A stretch of 64,000 nucleotides of DNA from Algoriphagus sp. CAU 1675 (GTDB lineage Bacteria; Bacteroidota; Bacteroidia; Cytophagales; Cyclobacteriaceae): NCBI RefSeq assembly GCF_029222925.1, contig NZ_JARHUI010000007.1:81812-145811 (forward strand), given 5' to 3'. Made by a program: the position numbers and the translations under genes. Shown here one piece after another: positions 56,080 through 64,000 of this stretch. How positions within the stretch are numbered: the stretch's first letter is position 1; every line of letters begins with the position of its first letter. Below the pieces are notes generated by a model. That model worked only from the letters and a program-made list of their open reading frames with translations. It had not been told where the DNA came from and ran no database searches.

Positions 56080-56871
56080 ATGGAGGTCCAATTAATTCGC
56101 AATGCTACTCTTAAATTGAAGTATGCCGGGAAGACATTTTTGATTGATCCTTTCCTGGCTCCAAAGTTTTCAATTCCCTCATTTGCCGGAAAATCCAAAA
56201 ACCCTACATCTGAGCTTCCGCTCAGTATTGAGGATATTCTAAAAGATGTGGACTTTGTTTTAGTCTCCCATCTGCACCCGGATCATTTTGATGAAGTGGC
56301 CCAGCAAGTCATACCGAAAGAAATTCCGCTTTATTGTCAAAAAGCTGATGCTTCAAAGCTTGTTGAAATGGGTTTTGAGACAGTACACCCTTTAAATGAT
56401 TCCCAGTGGATTGAAGGAATTCAACTCCAGGCAACGGAAGGTATGCATGGAAGAGGAGAAATTTTAAACTTCATGGGTAATGTATCAGGCTTTGTATTTT
56501 CCCACTTTTCCGAAAAAACAATTTATTGGTGCGGGGACACGGTTTGGTATGAAGGTGTAATGGAAACAATTGACCGGGTAAAGCCGGAGATTATTGTGTG
56601 CCATGCAGGAGGAAACAGATTTTTCAAAAAATACAATGCGCTGGGAGTTGAATTAAGTGAGGATACCCTAAGTGTTGTGATGGACGAAAGACAAGTAGTG
56701 GAACTTAGTCAATATGCTTCAAACTGCATAGTTATCGCGACTCATATAGGGGCTTTGGATCATGAAACCCTTACCCGGGAAATGCTGAGAGAATTTGCGA
56801 ATAGCAAGGGAATTTCTTCTTCCAGGCTAATGATTCCCCAAAACGGAGAAATCTTGTTTTTTACCCACTAA
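56080..56871 (+). CDS. Metallo-beta-lactamase-fold hydrolase
   Basis: 263 residues from ATG 56080 (MEVQLIRNATLKLKY); the frame extends upstream without support. The metal site is SHLHPDHFDE. Other landmarks are TFLIDPFLAP, YWCGDTVWYEGV and CHAGGNRFF. This is the UlaG/RNase Z-like branch. The substrate is unknown. It sits between the AraC and RidA-like genes. Confidence 0.88.
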   Translation: MEVQLIRNATLKLKYAGKTFLIDPFLAPKFSIPSFAGKSKNPTSELPLSIEDILKDVDFVLVSHLHPDHFDEVAQQVIPKEIPLYCQKADASKLVEMGFETVHPLNDSQWIEGIQLQATEGMHGRGEILNFMGNVSGFVFSHFSEKTIYWCGDTVWYEGVMETIDRVKPEIIVCHAGGNRFFKKYNALGVELSEDTLSVVMDERQVVELSQYASNCIVIATHIGALDHETLTREMLREFANSKGISSSRLMIPQNGEILFFTH

Positions 56872-56883
56872 TCGCCTTTTGAA

Positions 56884-57357
56884 ATGGAAGAAAAGTTGAA
56901 AAAAATGGGCTTATTTCTACCGAACGCAAGTAGTCCCGGAGGGAAGTATGTATCCGTAAACATAAGGGGTACCATTGGGTATGTAGCCATCCAGTTTCCC
57001 ATTATTGAGAACAAATACTTTTACTTAGGAAGATTAGGAGCCGAGGTAAATACTCGGGATGGATATCAAGCAATGCAGTTCTGTGCACTCAATGTTCTTT
57101 CGCAAATCAAAAAGCACGTGGACATGGATAACTTTATAGGCTTGAACCATATAGATGCTTATTACCAAGGCAGCAAAGGCTGGGATGATGCCCCAAAAGT
57201 GGTAGATGGTGCCTCTGAATTGTTTCTGGAAATCTTGGGAGAAAAAGGACAACATGCCAGGGCAATATTTGGAGTGGAAAGCTTGCCCAGAAATTTTTCG
57301 GTTGGCCTAACTGCTAGTTTTACATTCAAAAAAAGGGGTCGAAGCCAAGGAGAGTAG
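56884..57357 (+). CDS. RidA/YjgF-like family protein
   Basis: 157 residues. The C-terminal core ARAIFGVESLPRNFSVGLTA carries the family Arg-...-LP pattern; the N-terminal VSVNIRGTIGYVAIQFPI is more like a distant branch. RidA proteins deaminate reactive enamines. Whether this branch does the same is uncertain. It follows the metallo-hydrolase by 12 bases, so all three genes probably form one operon. Confidence 0.72.
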   Translation: MEEKLKKMGLFLPNASSPGGKYVSVNIRGTIGYVAIQFPIIENKYFYLGRLGAEVNTRDGYQAMQFCALNVLSQIKKHVDMDNFIGLNHIDAYYQGSKGWDDAPKVVDGASELFLEILGEKGQHARAIFGVESLPRNFSVGLTASFTFKKRGRSQGE

Positions 57358-57607
57358 TTTTTGGGTTTTGGTGATTGGGGTCTGAGTTGTGGGTTGTGGG
57401 TTATAAGTTGAAAGTTTAAAGTTTAAAGTTGGTGTAGGTTCTAGGTTGTGAGTTGTAAGTTTTGGGTGGACGCTTTGCCTAATGCTAACTGATCACTGAC
57501 CACTGTTCTAGGTTGGATGTTGTGGGTTGTAGATTATAGGTTGATCCTCAGTGCTTACTGCTCAATGGCATTATTGGTTAATTGGTTAACTGAATAACTG
57601 GTTAATC

Positions 57608-57817
57608 GATCAGGGAAAACGGTGATTGGGTTAAAGGACTCCGAAGGAGTTGAACTGTGAATAGCCTAGGGTGAAACCCTAGGATACGGAATGGAATACA
57701 GAAACAGCGCTGGCGCAGGGTTTGGGTTTTGAAATGGGTTGAATTGCCAGCAAGACAAAGACGACCTTTCGGATTGAAAATCCTACGATATATAGTTCGA
57801 CATTGCAAATGTCGAAC
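57608..57817 (+). repeat. R1 multi-hairpin element, copy D
   Basis: Complete five-hairpin copy; H1 right arm reads GGAGTT (one G-T wobble). Followed directly by R3 copy 1. Near-identical to copy E. Confidence 0.85.
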
Positions 57818-58047
57818 AGCTAGGTAATTGACCGCGAAGGGCCGGGATGCGCGTAGGAAAAAACTTTCGGCCCCGGTCTTTTCTTCCATCCTTCCGAGAT
57901 TGTTCAAATTCCTCTGTCTCGTTTAGGATGGATTTTTTCTCCTTCTTCAAGCCTAAAAATGGCTGGATCACCGAGACAAGCTCGGCGCTAAGCCATTTTT
58001 TGAACGGCTTTCCGAACCTCGAAAAAACCGAAAATCCCGAAGGGCCA
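57818..58047 (+). repeat. R3 element, copy 1
   Basis: About 230 bases following R1 copy D. It contains GAAGGGCCGGGATGCG, a long hairpin near 57956-58000 (AAATGGCT with AGCCATTT outside and CCGAG/CTCGG inside), and a final CCCGAAGGGCC. Minus-strand frames through it are weak and are not called as genes. Confidence 0.75.
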
Positions 58048-58235
58048 GGCCCTCTAAGGAGGAATGAGAAATTAAAAATGAAGAATTGGGAATTAGGATG
58101 TGGGTTTTGAGAATTGAAAATTGAGAATTAGGAATTATTAATTGGGTTATGGGTTATTGATTGATCATCAGTGCTTACTGCTCAGTGGCATTATTGGTTA
58201 ATTGGTTAATTGGTTAACTGAATAACTGGTTAATC

Positions 58236-58445
58236 GATCAGGGAAAACGGTGATTGGGTTAAAGGACTCCGAAGGAGTTGAACTGTGAATAGCCTAGGGT
58301 GAAACCCTAGGATACGGAATGGAATACAGAAACAGCGCTGGCGCAGGGTTTGGGTTTTGAAATGGGTTGAATTGCCAGCAAGACAAAGACGACCTTTCGG
58401 ATTGAAAATCCTACGATATATAGTTCGACATTGCAAATGTCGAAC
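58236..58445 (+). repeat. R1 multi-hairpin element, copy E
   Basis: Complete copy, exactly 628 bases after copy D. Its upstream octamer tandem is one TTAATTGG unit longer than that of copy D. Confidence 0.85.
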
Positions 58446-58675
58446 AGCTAGGTAATTGACCGCGAAGGGCCGGGATGCGCGTAGGAAAAAACTTTCGGCC
58501 CCGGCATTTTCTTCCATCCTGCCGAGATTGTTCAAATTCCTCTGTCTCGTTTAGGATGGATTTTTTCTCCTTCTTCAAGCCTAAAAATGGCTGGATCACC
58601 GAGGCAAGCTCGGCGCTAAGCCATTTTTTTAACGGCTTTCCGAACCTCGAAAAAACCGAAAATCCCGAAGGGCCA
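58446..58675 (+). repeat. R3 element, copy 2
   Basis: Same element as at 57818, with only a handful of base changes (for example TCTTTT/CATTTT in the GGCCCCGG tail and a G for an A inside the hairpin loop). Confidence 0.75.
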
Positions 58676-58885
58676 TTCCTTCCAGTTGAAGTAGTTTTTT
58701 TAAATTTTAAAATCTTCTATAATCAAAAGGGGATTTGATGGATTAAGGCGTTAATCGTTTAAGCGTTAAACGTTTGGGTCTACCTTCCCGATTACATCGG
58801 TACAAGTTATTCTCTAATCCCTAATCCCTGAACTCTAATCCCTTTCTCCTATTCCCTTTCGATTACATCGGGACAAGTTATTCTT

Positions 58886-58916
58886 TTAATTCGCTGAATT
58901 CGTGGTTTATTTAAAA
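58886..58916 (+). repeat. 31-base dispersed repeat (copy 2)
   Basis: TTAATTCGCTGAATTCGTGG followed by TTTATTTAAAA; one or two changes from the copy at 51560. Confidence 0.6.
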
Positions 58917-59027
58917 ATCGATCTTTGATTTCCCTTAGCTGACTGATCTAGGTTGTGGGTTGTAGGTTGATCATTAGTGCTTACTGCTCAATGGGACACT
59001 ATCGTTTAATTGGTTAACTGTTTAACT

Positions 59028-59235
59028 GATCAGGGGAAATGGATTCGGTAAAAGGACTCCGAAGGAGTCGAACTGTGAATAGCCTAGGGTGAAACCCTAG
59101 GATACAAAATGGAGTACAGAACCAGCGCTGGCGCAGGGTTTGGGTTTGGAAATGGGTTGAATTGCCAGCAAGACAAAGACGACCTTTCGGATTGGAAATC
59201 CTACGATATATAGTTCGACATTGCAAATGTCGAAC
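59028..59235 (+). repeat. R1 multi-hairpin element, copy F
   Basis: Complete five-hairpin copy with H4 loop GGA as in copy C. Followed directly by an R2 hairpin. Confidence 0.85.
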
Positions 59236-59250
59236 AGCAGGGTCGGTTGT

Positions 59251-59292
59251 CGTCACTGCGAGGAGGCGGAAAGCCGACGCGGCAGTCTTTTA
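59251..59292 (+). repeat. R2 hairpin repeat, copy 4
   Basis: Full form with GGCGGAAAGCC loop region and intact ACTGC/GCAGT outer arms, 16 bases after R1 copy F. Confidence 0.75.
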
Positions 59293-59579
59293 GGTGAGTT
59301 GTAGATTTTGAGAATTGAGAATTAGGTTGTGAGTTGTAAGTTTTGGGTGGACATTTTGCCTACTGATAACTGATCACTGACCACTCCCCCCTTCCCCCTA
59401 AAAGCCAAATATCAAGATGGAAAAGAGATGATTGAGGAAATCGATTTCTGATAAAAACTCAAATTGAATTAATTTTTTAGCACTGAAAAGTGTGTTATTA
59501 GTTAAATTCCATATATTTCCCCAATAAGAGTAGGAATACCTATAGAATCAACCCTGTTTGAATACTTTTAATTAATTGC

Positions 59580-62500
59580 ATGATTTTGAGGAAAAACACA
59601 TTCCTGACAATCTTTTTGATTTTTTGGGGAATTTTAGCTTTTGCTTTTTCAGCTCGGGCACAAAATGACTACCGGGTTCCTTTCAAACATAGGGTAGGAA
59701 GCTCCAATCTTCAAAACAACATCTATCAAATCCGGGGTGATTTCAGCATCATTGGCAATACAAACCTTACGCTTGAAAATTACCGGGAGGATGGAACCAA
59801 CTCGTTGGAAAAGATGCGCTTTGTGGATATAGACGATATCCCAAACACTTTCAATTCATCTTCGGCCACACTTGTGTTTTCAGAGGAAAATGGTGCAGAC
59901 CCCAATTGTACAGAGATTATCTATGCCGGTTTGTACTGGTCAGGAAGAACCCTCCCAGGTTTAGGCCTGAACTTTGAACTGACAAAAAGAGGAGGACTTG
60001 ATGAGCCCGTAACCTTAGATCAGCAAGAGACAGTATTAAAGGATCAGGATTCAGTCGATTTTTTACCTTATAAATTCTTTGTAATCCCAAATTTTGATGA
60101 AAACGGCTTGATTTTCCCTCAATATGAGCTTATATCCAATGACGGAACGGTTACCATAATTTTCAGATTCACTGCCAAAGGAGAAGTAATTTACTCCATC
60201 AATAATGAATCCTGGGTTTCCGTAGAAGACCTACAGATAGTAAATCAAACCGCGGTTTCTACGTCTACTTTCAAACCCATCACCTTCAGTTTTGAAGGCC
60301 TGAATTTCAGCATTGGGCAATTGACCCGATCCCTTGCTACGGAATACGATGAGTTTGTCCAAGGGGAAAATTCCCTCCAATTAATCACTTCAGGAACCTA
60401 TAGACCCTATATCTACTACACAGAACAGTTTGACAAAAGAAAGCTGAAATTCAAACCACCCGGAGCGACAGATTATCTCGAGGTAACTGCTGACGGGAAC
60501 GCGATTTTCTACCCACAGGAAGAACTGTATGAAATTTATGTGGGCTACGCTGATGTGACTGATCTGGTCAAATCTTCTGGCAGCGGAGAATATACGGTAG
60601 CCGACATTGCGCTGACGGAAGGATTATCCGATGAGGTCGGATATTTTGGCAACTGGGGCCTGATCGTAGTTTATCAAAACTCAAAAATGAACCTTCGGGA
60701 TGTGACCATTTTTGACGGATATACTTCTATAGCGGCATGGAATGGAGTGGAACAAAATGGGGAAATAGAAATCCAAGGTTTTGGTGCGGTAAAAGAGGGA
60801 CCTGTCAGCCTGAAATTAGGAATAATGGCAAGTGAGGGAGACAAGCCGATCGGAGGTGACTTTTTGGAGATTCAGGATCAAAAAGGAGATTGGGTCAAGT
60901 TGAACCACCCCTTGAACACCCCTGAAAACTTCTTCAATTCTTCCATCTATACACCTGTCCAAGACCAAAACGGAGTATATCAGGACAATCCCAGAACTCC
61001 CTTTCTCCTGAATAATACCGGAATTGACATCGTCCAATGGGAAGTACCCAATCCGGATAATACCATCATTGCCAACAACCAGAATTCTGCCAAATTCAGA
61101 TATGGGACCAGCCAGGATCTCTATACCCTGTATGCACTGGCCTTTTCTGTTTTATCCTATTCACCCAATATCGAGGCCCATAATTATATCAAATCCATAA
61201 ATGGTGCCCCTCCAACAGACACACCTACTGTTCAACCGGGTGAGGAAATCATCTATCAGGTAGACCTTAGAAATGTAGGAACAGAATCCACTGTAAATTC
61301 CCAACTGGTCATCCCTATTCCTTACAATGCAGTTTTTGTCAGCGCCGAGGTGATCCCTTCTTCCTTTGGGACGGTCAGGTTTGACCCCACTATGGGAATA
61401 GCCGGTTCTATTATCTGGGAAATCGGCGACATTCCTATTCTGGAAAATGTAGAAGATATCATCGCCTCCTTGGAATATAGATTAAAATTGACCGAGGATT
61501 GCTTTGTGCTGGCAAATGACAATTGTGATGCTAGACTCCTGGTAAACGGATCTATTTCGGGAACAGGCAGTATTTCTAACCAACCTTTCTCCAATCTTCC
61601 ATTTATCAAAGAATACATGGAAGGGCTATGCGCTGGCAATGCAGTTTATGGTCCCATTGAGGTTCCCATTTCCGGAAAAGCCGAATTTGCTGCCCTACAC
61701 TGCCCTGACTTTATGTTATTTACAGAGTTAAATCTGGGAGAGCTTCCGGAATTCTGTCTGGGAGATCCTCCATCTGATTTATCAGAACTAATTCCTCCAA
61801 GCCAGGAAGATTTTCAGGTTTATTTTTTCTCTGAAGAAATTGGTGGTACTCCTCTCCCCTCTTATTATGTCAATACTTCTCAGGTAGGATCTGAAACCAT
61901 TTGGGTATCCGAAGGTCCTGAAGGCTCCTGCACAGGTATGAGAATCCCATTGACACTAACTGTGAATCCAAAAAGCCCGGAACCTTACACAGAGGATTTG
62001 ATATTTTGTATGGAGGAAAAATCCCTCCCACTCACAGTGGATGCCACACCCGGATATACTGTCTATTATTATCCAGACAATGATCCCTCCACCCCGCCTA
62101 TGACCAGTCCCCCTATTGTGGATTTGTCCAAACCCAAGGAATATTCCATTTGGGTAAGCCAGGGAACAGATGGAGCCTGTGAAAGTGACCGAAAAGAAGT
62201 AAAAATCATTATTGAGGATTGTAGCCTATTCCCCGAAATAGCAGTATCCATCTCAGCAGATCTGGATCATTTTACCAAGGAAGGAGAAATTATCAACTTT
62301 ACCATTCTGGTAAAAAATACAGGGGGAATTACCCTGTTTAATGTAAATGTCAATGAATTTTTAGGCTACAATTCATGGTCCCTCCCGAGCTTGGAACCCG
62401 GAGAAGAGCAAAGTTTCACCTTCCCTTACAGCGTATCTTCCTACAATATTTTTGACACTTATATTTTTATTGGAGCAGAGGCTTCTGGATGGGACAGAAA

Positions 62501-63842
62501 AGGAGAATATGTCTTTGACAACGAGCAACTGACGATTCCGGGAATTATTTTCCCTCCCGGGTTTCTCGATTATTCCGTATCCACCTCTGCTGCCGAATGT
62601 CAGGAGGGAGATACAGGTTTGGGGCAGCTCATCATCCAATGGACTCAAAACCAAAGCGGTTCATACAAAATCACCGATTTGAATACCGGACAGGAACTGA
62701 ATGGTGAGTTTGAAAATAAAAACCAAATTATAGCCGAAGTTCCCGCGGGGGATTATTCTGTAGAACTAATGGATTTAGAAGGAAAGGTCCATGCAGTCCC
62801 GGATATCTATAGTGTAGAAAAAAGACCCGATGTACAATTTGAGATACCCGCTCAGGTGACAGCCTGCGGAGAATATCTACTTATACCAGAATCGGAGCAA
62901 GCCCTGATTTTTTCCCTGATCGCTCCGGATGGATCTACGGTCAGCCCGGACTCAAATGGAGCTTTTTCTCTGACCCAAACCGGTACCTATCAAATCAAGG
63001 GAATGGATTCAAATCAGGAAATGTGTCCGGTGGGGAAAAGTTTTGAAGCTAGTATTATCCAACCTTCAGAACTGGAACTTGAATTACGGCCTTTCTGTAG
63101 TGAAGACTCTTCCACTACCCTCACTCTTTTGACTGATCCCGAGGGTCATTTGGTCCAATGGTACAGCCTGGAAGCCTCTGGAGAGGTACATCTGAGCGTG
63201 TATGACAACAGCAGTCAAATCATCGTTGACCATGAAGGTAAATACCGTGTCACCCTGACGGATGCAGAGGGCTGTCTTTTGGGAGAAAAGGAAATACAGG
63301 TCACCCAATCCTTCACCGATCCACCGGTATTGGGTAGTTTATACACCATTTGCACCGAGAGAAAAATAGAAGAGAGTATAGACCCGGGAAGTAGATTCAG
63401 TGAATTCAGCTGGATCCTCGATGGCGAGGAAGTCAGTTCGGAACAGATTTTTGCCCCCAATCAGGCAGGTTCCTACACATTGATTGCAAAGGACCCTTTG
63501 GGATGTGCCTATTTTGCTGATTTTGTAGTAGAAGACAAGTGCGAGCCTGAACTCAGGTATCCCAATGCCATGAGGCTGGGAGATCCCGGAAAAGGATTTG
63601 AAATTTACCCGGATAATCTAGCCGATGAGTTGGCAGTATCCATTTTTAACAGATGGGGACAACTTATTTATTTTTGTGAGGACAAAAATCCGGAGAATGG
63701 CGTCAAATCAAGCTGTTATTGGGATGGGACTTTCAATAATGAAACAGTTCCCAACGGAACCTATGTAGTACTGATCACGATCAAAAATTTCAAAATGGGA
63801 AGTACTAAAGTTGAAAAAGGATCGATTTTGGTTCTTGATTGA
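59580..63842 (+). CDS. Large exported protein with gliding-motility-associated C-terminal (CHU_C) domain
   Basis: 1420 residues. A signal peptide ends near ARAQND. The middle has beta-rich modules, including a DUF11-like domain near 530-660 (YIKSINGAPPTDTPTVQPGEEIIYQVDLRN) and repeated Ig-like units with Cys pairs after ~690. A second DUF11-like unit is near 885-980. The last ~90 residues (RYPNAMRLGDPGKGFEIYPDNLADELAVSIFNRWGQLIYF ... YWDGTFNNETVPNGTYVVLI) are the CHU_C domain, a type B T9SS sorting signal. It should be secreted and anchored on the cell surface, a possible adhesin or gliding-related protein. A PorP/SprF partner gene may follow beyond the window. Confidence 0.9.
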   Translation: MILRKNTFLTIFLIFWGILAFAFSARAQNDYRVPFKHRVGSSNLQNNIYQIRGDFSIIGNTNLTLENYREDGTNSLEKMRFVDIDDIPNTFNSSSATLVFSEENGADPNCTEIIYAGLYWSGRTLPGLGLNFELTKRGGLDEPVTLDQQETVLKDQDSVDFLPYKFFVIPNFDENGLIFPQYELISNDGTVTIIFRFTAKGEVIYSINNESWVSVEDLQIVNQTAVSTSTFKPITFSFEGLNFSIGQLTRSLATEYDEFVQGENSLQLITSGTYRPYIYYTEQFDKRKLKFKPPGATDYLEVTADGNAIFYPQEELYEIYVGYADVTDLVKSSGSGEYTVADIALTEGLSDEVGYFGNWGLIVVYQNSKMNLRDVTIFDGYTSIAAWNGVEQNGEIEIQGFGAVKEGPVSLKLGIMASEGDKPIGGDFLEIQDQKGDWVKLNHPLNTPENFFNSSIYTPVQDQNGVYQDNPRTPFLLNNTGIDIVQWEVPNPDNTIIANNQNSAKFRYGTSQDLYTLYALAFSVLSYSPNIEAHNYIKSINGAPPTDTPTVQPGEEIIYQVDLRNVGTESTVNSQLVIPIPYNAVFVSAEVIPSSFGTVRFDPTMGIAGSIIWEIGDIPILENVEDIIASLEYRLKLTEDCFVLANDNCDARLLVNGSISGTGSISNQPFSNLPFIKEYMEGLCAGNAVYGPIEVPISGKAEFAALHCPDFMLFTELNLGELPEFCLGDPPSDLSELIPPSQEDFQVYFFSEEIGGTPLPSYYVNTSQVGSETIWVSEGPEGSCTGMRIPLTLTVNPKSPEPYTEDLIFCMEEKSLPLTVDATPGYTVYYYPDNDPSTPPMTSPPIVDLSKPKEYSIWVSQGTDGACESDRKEVKIIIEDCSLFPEIAVSISADLDHFTKEGEIINFTILVKNTGGITLFNVNVNEFLGYNSWSLPSLEPGEEQSFTFPYSVSSYNIFDTYIFIGAEASGWDRKGEYVFDNEQLTIPGIIFPPGFLDYSVSTSAAECQEGDTGLGQLIIQWTQNQSGSYKITDLNTGQELNGEFENKNQIIAEVPAGDYSVELMDLEGKVHAVPDIYSVEKRPDVQFEIPAQVTACGEYLLIPESEQALIFSLIAPDGSTVSPDSNGAFSLTQTGTYQIKGMDSNQEMCPVGKSFEASIIQPSELELELRPFCSEDSSTTLTLLTDPEGHLVQWYSLEASGEVHLSVYDNSSQIIVDHEGKYRVTLTDAEGCLLGEKEIQVTQSFTDPPVLGSLYTICTERKIEESIDPGSRFSEFSWILDGEEVSSEQIFAPNQAGSYTLIAKDPLGCAYFADFVVEDKCEPELRYPNAMRLGDPGKGFEIYPDNLADELAVSIFNRWGQLIYFCEDKNPENGVKSSCYWDGTFNNETVPNGTYVVLITIKNFKMGSTKVEKGSILVLD

Positions 63843-64000
63843 TCCTAGGTTCTAGGTTGTGAGTTGTGGGTTGTTGATTGTTAATGCCTAAAAAACGTTG
63901 ACCGGTTTATCTTACTGTTTAACATATAATTTGATCATATTCCAGAGTGATATTTGATCCTGAGGATGTTTTCTCGGATTTAATATACATCTTTTCGAAA
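63843..64000. other. Window end: G/T repeat tail and A+T-rich sequence
   Basis: Immediately after the stop codon, GTTCTAGGTTGTGAGTTGTG-type repeat sequence returns (63846-63880). The rest is A+T-rich with no gene seen. Confidence 0.6.

Larger units (their letters stand above)
57358..59579. repeat. Repeat block III (non-coding, ~2.2 kb)
   Basis: No gene. It contains R1 copies D, E and F, two R3 copies inside a 628-base tandem duplication, one R2 copy, the 31-base repeat copy 2 and paired CGATTACATCGG motifs (58789 and 58860). G/T-rich runs occur at both ends. The last ~180 bases (59400-59579) are A+T-rich and probably hold the promoter of the next gene. Confidence 0.85.

Noticed and set aside
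57783..58738. Frames of 62-87 residues over the R3 elements
   Set aside because: Present only because R3 is duplicated, with hairpin-rich sequence and no features. A structural element is the simpler reading.
51281..59235. Integron attC sites or retron/group II intron remains
   Set aside because: The spaced direct copies and hairpins recall attC arrays, but no integrase, reverse transcriptase or maturase frame exists in the window and the R1 hairpins do not show the GTTRRRY core layout.
51281..59256. Conserved minus-strand reading frames (~60-100 residues) through every R1 copy
   Set aside because: They begin around the H5 hairpin and repeat only because the DNA repeats. Between copies A and C almost all base changes alter the residue (for example Phe/Ser, Ile/Lys, Ile/Thr, Tyr/Cys), which is not the pattern of a protein under selection. 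The hairpin arms are what is kept.

Overview
The window looks like a chromosomal segment of a Bacteroidota bacterium, most likely order Cytophagales and close to Algoriphagus/Cyclobacteriaceae. The basis is a T9SS-type gliding-motility C-terminal domain protein, a fused two-domain E1 ketoacid dehydrogenase, split transketolase subunits, a Planctomycete-type c-cytochrome/DUF1501 pair, a Wza/Wzc exopolysaccharide locus, weak ribosome-binding sites, a TAnnTTTG-like promoter box, and A+T-leaning DNA throughout. The genus-level placement is inference.

Region 1 (1-6.6 kb): a DUF1501 protein (cut by the window edge), a membrane c-cytochrome/LRR protein and a SIS-domain protein form one + strand unit. 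Opposite lie a secreted beta-hexosaminidase-like protein without its catalytic barrel and a PPK2 polyphosphate kinase, then a NagX-like acyltransferase. An amino-sugar theme is plausible. Region 2 (6.7-20.3 kb): mostly housekeeping genes: an S9B dipeptidyl peptidase, a DUF3109 protein, the RNase P RNA gene, a sigma-54-type response regulator without a DNA-binding domain, a 39-residue lipoprotein, a LuxE-like ligase, fused E1 dehydrogenase, alanine dehydrogenase, Zn alcohol dehydrogenase, a LysE exporter and a YggS PLP protein. Region 3 (20.4-42.2 kb): cell-envelope enzymes (DacB-like, LD-carboxypeptidase, M23, LysM, PlsC, NfeD), a SGNH hydrolase, peroxiredoxin, split transketolase, a GH99-like lipoprotein, truncated globin, GatC with a 930-residue TPR membrane protein, a LolD-type ATPase, a cobalamin adenosyltransferase and a branched-chain aminotransferase. 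Region 4 (42.4-50.5 kb): KdsB and a minus-strand exopolysaccharide locus (glycosyltransferase, polymerase-like membrane protein, polysaccharide deacetylase, Wza, Wzc), with an M15 peptidase upstream.

Region 5 (50.5-59.5 kb) is the unusual part. Three long non-coding blocks (about 1.2, 1.1 and 2.2 kb) hold six copies of a roughly 210-bp element (here R1) carrying up to five short-loop hairpins. All six have the same orientation. R1 is embedded in a composite cassette of other repeat modules (G/T-rich decamer-like repeats, a CTACTGCTAAC module, 8-bp TTAAYTGG tandem repeats, a CACTGCGAGGAGGCGG hairpin). The blocks separate small accessory gene groups: SnoaL-like, secreted protein and GNAT; then AraC, metallo-hydrolase and RidA-like. 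A diverged two-hairpin relative lies inverted at 18.8 kb and resembles a REP sequence (GTAG plus hairpin). No recombinase, reverse transcriptase or transposase is present in the window. Region 6 (59.6-64 kb): a 1420-residue secreted protein with a gliding-motility-type C-terminus, after which the G/T repeats resume.

Positions and motifs were read by eye. Family names rest on recognised motifs and no database search was run.
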